The translations under genes and the position numbers were made by a program. From Sphingobacteriales bacterium (GTDB lineage Bacteria; Bacteroidota; Bacteroidia; Chitinophagales; UBA2359), in the NCBI GenBank assembly GCA_016711295.1, contig JADJTE010000001.1, positions 124,001-188,000 of the forward strand: 64,000 bases of DNA, written 5' to 3'. Below the pieces are notes generated by a model. It saw nothing but the letters and a program-made list of their open reading frames with translations. It made no database searches and was not told where the DNA came from. Positions 57,988 to 64,000 of the stretch are shown one piece after another (the stretch's first letter is position 1; every line of letters begins with the position of its first letter).

Positions 57988-58896
57988 ATGAATAATCCGC
58001 TTCTGTGCGACCCCAACGAAGGTATATGTGCTGTACCGCTACGCCAAGACCACGATACCACCTCCGAAAAAAGTAGCGCGACTACTGCCAAAGCCCTACA
58101 AATCGTCTATTTTACCGACCCCATCTGCTCTTCGTGCTGGGGAATAGAACCGCAATTGCGCCGACTGAAATTAGCCTATGGCGATATAATCGACATCAGC
58201 TACCAGATGGGTGGTTTGCTGCCCGATTGGAGTTATAATAGCGGCGGCATCAGCCAACCATCAGACGTAGCGCACCATTGGGACGAAGTTTCCCACCATT
58301 ATGACATGCCTATCGACGGCGATGTTTGGATAGAAGACCCGCTGCACTCGTCCTATCCGCCTTCTATTGCTTTTAAGGCTGCGCAACTGCAAGCCCCCAA
58401 CAAAGCCCTGCAATTCCTGCGCTTATTGCGCGAAATGGTTTTTTTGCAAAAAAAGAATATTACCCGATGGGAATACATAAATGCCGCTGCCATAGAAGCG
58501 GACTTAGACCCCACGCTATTGCAGCAGCACTATCAAAATGAAGCTAAAACCTTATTAGAAGAAGACCTCGCCTTGGCACGGCAATTAGGTGTAAGGGGGT
58601 TTCCAACCTTGTTGCTGCGCAATGCCGAACAAGAAACCGTAAAAATATACGGATTTAAGCCCTATTCAGTGTTTGAAAATGCGATTCAAACCTTATACCC
58701 ATCAGCAAAACCTACAAATTACGATACCGCTTGGGCAGCACTATTTGACCATTACCCCACCCTCACAACCCGCGAATTCGCCGAGTTGAGCCAATTACCG
58801 CGCCCCGCCGCCGAATCGCTACTACAAATCCTAAGCGTACAAGGGCAATTACATGCCCTAACGACCAAAAATGGCACCTTGTGGATAAGAAAATAA
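57988..58896 (+). CDS. DsbA-family protein (FrnE/SpxH-like)
   Basis: A thioredoxin-fold DsbA-like protein. The redox motif is CSSCWG at about residues 47-52, followed by an inserted helical domain and the cis-Pro loop RGFPTLLLR near 205-215. A C-terminal ~70-residue helical extension may be a winged-helix-like domain. Related proteins include FrnE and the ClpXP adaptor SpxH. Start: MNNPLLCDPNEGICAVPL at 57988 fits cytoplasmic members; an in-frame upstream ATG at 57883 would add a segment ending QAQ that could be a signal peptide, so location is not certain. Confidence 0.8.
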   Translation: MNNPLLCDPNEGICAVPLRQDHDTTSEKSSATTAKALQIVYFTDPICSSCWGIEPQLRRLKLAYGDIIDISYQMGGLLPDWSYNSGGISQPSDVAHHWDEVSHHYDMPIDGDVWIEDPLHSSYPPSIAFKAAQLQAPNKALQFLRLLREMVFLQKKNITRWEYINAAAIEADLDPTLLQQHYQNEAKTLLEEDLALARQLGVRGFPTLLLRNAEQETVKIYGFKPYSVFENAIQTLYPSAKPTNYDTAWAALFDHYPTLTTREFAELSQLPRPAAESLLQILSVQGQLHALTTKNGTLWIRK

Positions 58897-58975
58897 AAAA
58901 ACTACATATACTCCATTTTAGCCCAACGAACTTTGACCGCGCTATTTGACCCGAATACCATTAACAAACTCTATC

Positions 58976-60446
58976 ATGACATACGCCACTACATTGGGGC
59001 AACTCAAAGCTACTGCTTATAGCACTAAGACCATCAAACAAGAACTTCGCGACAACCTGATAGACCGCCTAAAAAAGCGGCAAAAGGTATTCGAAGGTAT
59101 TATTGCTTATGACAATACCGTTATTCCCGATATAGAACGCGCTCTGTTGTCGCGCCACAATATTTTGCTGCTGGGACTTCGGGGGCAAGCTAAAACCCGT
59201 CTCGCCCGCCTAATGACTCATCTGTTAGACGAATATATACCCATTGTACGCGGTTCTGAAATAAACGACGACCCACTACGCCCTTTATCGCGTTATGCCA
59301 AAGACCTGATTGCCGAAGCAGGCGACGATACGCCCATCGACTGGCTACATCGCTCGGAGCGATATTCCGAAAAATTGGCTACCCCCGATGTATCTGTTGC
59401 CGACCTCATCGGCGATGCCGACCCCATCAAAGCCGCCAACCTGCGCTTGCCCTACTCCGACGAGCGCGTCATACATTTCGGCTTGGTGCCTCGCTCGAAT
59501 CGCAGCATATTTGTCATCAACGAATTGCCCGACCTACAAGCCCGTATCCAAGTGGCTTTGTTCAATATCTTGCAGGAAGGCGATATTCAGATTAGAGGCT
59601 TCAAACTGCGCCTACCCTTAGATATTCAGTTCGTATTTACCGCTAATCCCGAAGACTATACCAACAGGGGTAGCATCGTCACACCCCTCAAAGACCGCAT
59701 CGAAAGCCAAATTTTGACCCACTACCCGCCTACCATAGCCCTATCGCGCCATATTACACAGCAAGAAGCCCGCATTGATGCCGGCCGCGCCCAACACATC
59801 GGAATACCCGATTTGGCACGCGATATGGTAGAACAAATAGCCTTTGAAGCCCGCAATAGCGAGTATGTTGATTGCAAAAGCGGCGTATCGGCGCGGCTAA
59901 CTATATCGGCTTTTGAAAACTTGGTCAGTGCAGCCGAGCGGCGCATGATTTTGAACGACGAAGAATTGGGCACCGTGCGCGTAGGCGACTTCTGGGGTAT
60001 CGTGCCTGCCAGACGGGCAAAATAGAATGGGTTTATGAGGGCGAACAAGAAGGGGCGTTTATCGTAGCCCAAAACCTATTGACACAAGCTATACGCACTT
60101 TGTTCGTACAGCATTTTCCCGAACCCGACCAATCGAAACGCAAAAAGAAAGCAGCCCAAGCAACCGTATCGCCCTACCAAGCCATCGTCGATTGGTTTGG
60201 GCAAGGCTATACCTCGACTTATTAGGCGACATCAGCCAATCTGCCTATGCCAATGCTTTGCACGGCGTAACGGGTCTGGCACAATTAGTAGAAGGGCTAT
60301 ACCCCAAAGCATCAGATAGCGATAAACTGTTTTTGATGGAATTTGTATTGCATGGTTTAGCAGCACATTCGCTCATCGGCAAATCGTTGGTGCAAACGGG
60401 TTTTGAATTTAAAGATTTATTGGGCAGTATGTTGGGCAATTTGTAG
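58976..60446 (+). CDS. MoxR/ChlI-type AAA+ ATPase, broken C-terminus
   Basis: An AAA+ ATPase of the magnesium-chelatase-I/MoxR group. Walker A is GLRGQAKTR near residue 67, Walker B IFVINELPDL, followed by EGDIQIRGF and FVFTANPEDYTNRG sensor regions. The main frame ends at 60025; one base more near 60012 restores PAxTGKIEWVYEGEQEG, and another G at 60205-60206 restores FGQGLYLDLLGDI, so the protein extends to 60446 (about 490 residues). MoxR ATPases usually sit next to VWA-domain partners; none is here. The start is ATG 58976 rather than the in-frame TTG at 58946. Confidence 0.82.
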
Positions 60447-60564
60447 CACAATCAACCAATTTGTGCGCCGATTTCGCTTTCGGTGTCGAGGTTGCCTTGT
60501 GCCCCCCAAGCGGTAGCGTCTATGCAAAAGAAGAAACACATCTATTTCCTACCTTTTCTTGAAG

Positions 60565-61369
60565 TTAGGTAGCTATGGTTGCCAAAAATTCGGCGATAGC
60601 GGCATTGACGGCGGCAGGTTCTTCGACTGTTGCGCTGTGCCCTGCTCGCGGTAAGATGCGCAATTGCGACCCCGCAATATATTGGTGCATAGCTTGAGCT
60701 TTGCCTATTGGCGTTGCGACATCTTCGTCACCCACCAATATCAAAACGGGGCAGCGTATTGCCGCCAATTCGCTGGCAATGCCTTGTCGGTCGATGACAC
60801 CCTGCACCGCTTCGCGACGTGCTACGCGGGTTGCGAAGAAGTTGTTTGCTCCAATGACGGCGCAAATCGGCACGGCGAGGGTCGGTCAGAAATGATTGCC
60901 CAAACATAATGCGCATTACGGGCTTTGTACTGCCCAAGTGCCCAATAAGCGCACAACGCGGCACAACAAGCGATAACGCGGTACGTTTTCGGAAAGCTTC
61001 GGGCTGCGCCGATGTTTCTAATAGTACGAGCGATTGTATTCGGCTGGGGTGACGTGCAGCCAAGCGCATAGCCACAAAACCGCCCATTGAAAGTCCTATA
61101 AAATGGCATTGCTCAATGCCCAAGGCATCTAATAATGCGAGTGCGTCAGCGGTGAGGCTGTCCATATCGTAGCCACTTTCGGTTGCTTGGCTTTGTCCTT
61201 GCCCGCGGTGGTCGTAGGCAACGACGCGATAATGTGGGCTGAGGTGTGCTATTTGCTCGGCAAACATTTGGCTACTCCACAATAATCCGTGCGAAAAAAC
61301 GAGGGTTTCGCGCCCGTGTTGGGTATCTTCGTAATAAAAACGGCAACCGCGTAGGGTGAGGTAAGGCAT
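60565..61369 (-). CDS. Alpha/beta hydrolase, broken frame
   Basis: A ~267-residue alpha/beta hydrolase. FSHGLLWSS gives the oxyanion HG, AYDHRGQGQS is the family's second strand, and the nucleophile is in GLSMGGF. The C-terminal part has the Asp in LVGDEDVATP and the His in RAGHSATVEEP. The frames join at 60828-60830, where one C less on the coding strand gives LLRNRVARREAVQGV. It resembles 3-oxoadipate enol-lactonase-like and other small esterases; the substrate is unknown. Confidence 0.85.
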
Positions 61370-61472
61370 AGTTTTAAACCTTTTTGGGCAAGCTATAGTC
61401 TAATAATGTGGGCAAAAAGCCTTAGCTTTGCGTGTAATTTCCAAAAAATCATCATTAGTATCTTTTATTTGT

Positions 61473-61931
61473 ATGTCCTTTTCTAATTTGCGTTTTATCG
61501 CTTTTTTACTCGTCTGTGGTGTAGCCATGTTGCTTCATTCTTGTACCGAAACCGAAACGCCCGACGATTGCAGCATCAGCATTAACAGTTTCAATGTATC
61601 GCCTACTTCGTTTGCGGCAGGAGCTACGCTCACGGGCAGCATTTCGTTTAGCGACAACGTAGGTTTAGACAACCTAACGGCTCGCAACGTTGCCGAATTA
61701 TATTTGTCGTCTGACAACTCGTATAGCAGCGGCGATGTGCAGTTAGATGCCTTTACCGACCCCGCCACGCTAAACGGCAGCACTTATAGCGTCGATTTTA
61801 ATCAAATCGATATTCCCTTCGGTACGGCAAGCGGTAGTTATCATATTATAGCTCGCATAGCCGCACAAAACTGTGGTGGTGGCGTATCGAGCAGCGCAGT
61901 GACGAGCAGCAAAGCAGTAACGGTCAATTAA
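61473..61931 (+). CDS. Lipoprotein with a CARDB-like beta-sandwich domain
   Basis: A 152-residue lipoprotein (MLLHSC lipobox near residue 27). The remainder (SISINSFNVSPTSFAAGATLTGSISFSDNVGLDNL ... YHIIARIAAQNCGGG) has the pattern of a single CARDB-type extracellular adhesion domain. A TAGCTTTG box at 61423-61430 lies upstream of ATG 61473, so the longer in-frame start at 61428 is unlikely. A bidirectional terminator follows at 61952. Confidence 0.7.
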   Translation: MSFSNLRFIAFLLVCGVAMLLHSCTETETPDDCSISINSFNVSPTSFAAGATLTGSISFSDNVGLDNLTARNVAELYLSSDNSYSSGDVQLDAFTDPATLNGSTYSVDFNQIDIPFGTASGSYHIIARIAAQNCGGGVSSSAVTSSKAVTVN

Positions 61932-61951
61932 ACTGTAAAAAAGAGAACGAC

Positions 61952-61986
61952 AAAAAGGACACACGCCTTGGCGATGTGTCCTTTTT
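61952..61986. terminator. Bidirectional terminator between the lipoprotein and rpsT
   Basis: AAAAAGGACACA (61952-61963) pairs with TGTGTCCTTTTT (61975-61986). A and T runs flank it on both sides, so it can end transcription of both convergent genes. Confidence 0.85.
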
Positions 61987-62032
61987 GCTGCTTAGAGCAA
62001 TGACGGCAAGCCGCACACCCTATATCGCTCGA

Positions 62033-62311
62033 CTAATGGTGGTGATGGTGGTGGGCGTGTTGCAAGCGCGTGACGAACTTGGTCAGTTTTGATTTCAAGT
62101 TAGAGGCTTTGTTTTTGTGCACCAAATTTTTCTTGGCTAATTTGTCTATCATGCTCACAACAGAAGGCAACATATTGGCAGCAGCCACTTTGTCGTGTGT
62201 GTGGCGTAAAGCTTTGATGGCGTTGCGCGTTGTTTTTTTGTGGTAGCGATTGCGCAGACGGCGCGTTGCCGTTTGGCGAATTCTCTTTAAGGCTGATTTA
62301 TGGTGTGCCAT
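62033..62311 (-). CDS. rpsT: 30S ribosomal protein S20 with poly-histidine C-terminus
   Basis: A 92-residue helical 16S-rRNA-binding protein: MAHHKSALKRIRQTATRRLRNRYHKKTTRNAIK start, MIDKLAKKNLVHKNKASNLKSKL core, normal family length (about 85-88) plus an unusual tail of HAHHHHHH. A TACCTTTG promoter box lies 36 bp upstream (62347-62354). Confidence 0.97.
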   Translation of the reverse strand: MAHHKSALKRIRQTATRRLRNRYHKKTTRNAIKALRHTHDKVAAANMLPSVVSMIDKLAKKNLVHKNKASNLKSKLTKFVTRLQHAHHHHHH

Positions 62312-62346
62312 ACTTCAATAGTTCGGTAGATTTTAATTTTGGTGTG

Positions 62347-62354
62347 CAAAGGTA
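62347..62354 (-). promoter_or_regulatory. -7 box TACCTTTG for rpsT
   Basis: TACCTTTG fits TAnnTTTG and lies 36 bp upstream of the rpsT start. Confidence 0.5.
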
Positions 62355-62476
62355 CGACTTTTTGTGAAAACTGCTTACTTTTGCCCAAAAAAAATCGGAA
62401 AAAAATACGCTACCTCAGTGCCAAGCGTGACCCTATTGGGCTTTAAAAGTCAAATTTTAAAAAATGCTGCATACAG

Positions 62477-62510
62477 TTTGCCTCAAACACCAATTAAACG
62501 CTTACCTTTG
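62477..62510 (+). promoter_or_regulatory. Promoter TTTG-N22-TACCTTTG for the PorP/SprF gene
   Basis: TTTG (62477-62480), 22 bp, TACCTTTG (62503-62510). This lies inside the longest open frame, so translation should begin at ATG 62575. Confidence 0.65.
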
Positions 62511-62574
62511 TGCTGCTTATATCAACACACAGCAGCCAGGTGCTATTTTTATACGACCGAAAAACACATATATC

Positions 62575-63529
62575 ATGACCATACGTTGCCTATTTAGTTT
62601 TTCTTTATTACTATACATCTGCCTATCGGGTCTGAACCTCTATGCCCAACAAGACGCACAATATACACAATATATGTTCAATGGCTTGGTGATAAATCCT
62701 GCTTACGCAGGCACGCGCGACGCTGTGAGCCTCACGGCTATCTATCGCCACCAATGGGCAGGTTTTGCGGGTGCGCCGCGCTCGGTCTCGGCAAGCATCC
62801 ATAGCCCCGTAGGCAATAAAATGGGTTTGGGTTTCTTTTTGGAAAATGACAAAATAGGCGTACACAACCGCCTAAGTGCTTACGGAAGTTATGCCTACCG
62901 CATTCCGATTAACGACGCTACGCAGTTGTCGCTCGGCTTAGATGCGGGTTTGCTCTATTATACCTCCGATTGGACACAAGCACCCAACCCCGTCAACCCT
63001 GACGACCCACAATTTGCCAACAACGTATCGCGCGTGTTGCCCAATTTCGGGCTGGGAGCCTATTGGTATAGCGATCGCTACTATGTGGGTTTGTCTGTAC
63101 CGCACTTATTGAGTAGCCGCCTCGACGACCCCGACGCACTCAATTATGTATCAAAATACGATATGCACTTATTTTTGACGGGCGGCGTAGTATTTGACCT
63201 CAGCGAGAGCGTAAAATTAAAGCCCACTATTTTGCTCAAATCTATACCTGCCAAAGCTCCTATCGAATTTGATGCCAATATCAATTTCTTGTTCAACGAT
63301 GCTTTTGGGCAGGTGTGGGCTATCATAGCGGCACGGGCATAGCGGCTATCCTGCAATACCAATTTGCCAATAACTTTGCGAATAGGTTATGCCTACGATT
63401 TTAACCTCAATAACTTAGCACCCCACCAATTCAGGCTCGCACGAAATTATGTTGGGTTGGGATTTTGCCCGCAATAGCCCCAAAGCACCAAAGGACAAAG
63501 GTAAGGTATTAAGCCCGCGCTATTTCTAA
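62575..63529 (+). CDS. PorP/SprF-family type IX secretion membrane protein, broken C-terminus
   Basis: An outer-membrane barrel-like protein of the PorP/SprF family, which anchors gliding or T9SS machinery in Bacteroidota. After a signal peptide (ending YAQ) come the hallmarks DAQYTQYMFNGLVINPAYAG, RHQWAGFAGAPRSVSASIHSP, and GLGFFLENDKIG. The main frame stops at 63342 near FNDAFG; several single-base breaks downstream hide the family C-terminus, seen piecemeal as FANN, RIGYAYDFNLNNL and the final LSPRYF ending at 63529. A strong terminator follows at 63581. Confidence 0.9.
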
Positions 63530-63580
63530 GTCGTTTTGGGTTTTGCCAGAACTACAAAAAAATATATTTTCATTAAAAAC

Positions 63581-63620
63581 TTAGCGGTATCGAGCTTGTG
63601 TTCGATACCGCTAAATTTTT
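63581..63620 (+). terminator. Rho-independent terminator
   Basis: Perfect 13-bp stem TTAGCGGTATCGA (63581-63593) / TCGATACCGCTAA (63602-63614), then ATTTTT. Confidence 0.85.
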
Positions 63621-63761
63621 GGGCAAGGGCTTAGTTAAGCCAAGCGCAATAGTGAATAATTAGTAGTTTAAAGGTCAGTTATTTTACTTACTAAACAAGC
63701 ATTTTTACAAACATGTTTCATTGTTTAATTTTATTCGTTAAACCCCAACGCTTGAAAATAG

Positions 63762-63874
63762 GTAACTATTCAGCCTTGCAGGAGGAACTAATCGAATAGG
63801 CAGCGATGTCAGGCATTATTAGATAAATATTGCTCATTACCCCAAACCCAAAACCCTATACCCTAAATAGTTAC
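63762..63874 (+). mobile_element. MITE-like element, copy 5 (113 bp)
   Basis: Begins GTAACTATTCAG, ends CTAAATAGTTAC; interior nearly as in copy 1, with the block GCGATGTCAGGCATTATTAG identical. Flanks (GAAAATAG, AAGTTAAT) show no target duplication, consistent with age. Confidence 0.7.
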
Positions 63875-64000
63875 AAGTTAATAGTCAAAATTAGACAGTT
63901 AATGTGCTAAAAAACCAAGTATCACAAGCTACAAACAGCATCACAAGTTGCTCATAACCATCAACTGTATGGGCACGGAGGTAGAATATGGCGGTTTTTT

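Larger units (their letters stand above)
63530..64000. other. Intergenic region to window end with MITE copy 5 and terminator
   Basis: No gene seen. It contains the terminator 63581-63614 and the MITE copy 63762-63874. The last ~120 bp hold no recognised feature. Confidence 0.6.

Overview
The window looks like a chromosomal segment of a Bacteroidota bacterium, probably a Saprospiria/Chitinophagia-like lineage; the exact taxon is inference. The evidence is type IX secretion components (porX, a PorP/SprF-family protein), secreted enzymes with C-terminal T9SS sorting domains, SusD-less lipoproteins, TAnnTTTG-type promoters (several with a TTTG box 20-22 bp upstream) and little sign of Shine-Dalgarno sequences. 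Most content is core metabolism and cell-surface genes on a syntenically loose, mostly monocistronic map, with a few short operons. No rRNA, tRNA, CRISPR array, prophage or replication origin was seen.

Layout. 1-3516: 5' two-thirds or less of a very large secreted repeat protein (minus strand, running off the left edge). 3.7-18 kb (minus): gcvP, kup, a QueD/PTPS-family enzyme, an SDR, a CoA-binding protein, a secreted repeat protein, rdgB, a T9SS-sorted esterase, a FadJ-type beta-oxidation enzyme and a HerA-like ATPase. 18.2-22.1 kb (plus): CcmD-like protein, UPF0173 hydrolase, ParA ATPase, endonuclease III, a Lys-rich secreted protein and a PHP phosphatase. 22.1-30.6 kb is the accessory island: an IS30 remnant invaded by inverted-repeat elements, then a type I restriction-modification operon (hsdM, damaged hsdS, hsdR) that holds a REP-type palindrome array and a RAYT (REP-associated tyrosine transposase) gene between hsdS and hsdR. 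30.7-34.5 kb (minus): an iron-type operon of porin, imelysin and di-heme oxidoreductase. 34.7-49.5 kb: TlpA-like thioredoxin, gatB, a TPR protein, an LRR lipoprotein, a T9SS-sorted GH13 amylase, a split MetH, porX, a beta-barrel protein and a thioredoxin-fold protein. 49.7-63.5 kb: GH57 amylase clipped by a complete IS630-type element, TraB/GumN protein, MazG-like protein, copper ATPase, fumarylacetoacetase, DsbA-family protein, MoxR/ChlI-type ATPase, alpha/beta hydrolase, a lipoprotein, rpsT and the PorP/SprF protein.

Two points govern interpretation. First, at least fifteen otherwise normal genes carry single-base frame breaks, most of them one base missing from a homopolymer. This is best explained by sequencing or assembly error, so I annotate these as single genes with broken frames, not as pseudogenes. 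Second, the intergenic DNA is full of dispersed repeats. The clearest family has terminal inverted repeats GTAACTATTTAG and, in two copies, perfect 8-bp target duplications, so it behaves like a MITE. The most unusual locus is 26.16-27.29 kb, where the REP palindromes lie both upstream of and inside the coding sequence of the RAYT, whose stop overlaps the hsdR start codon.
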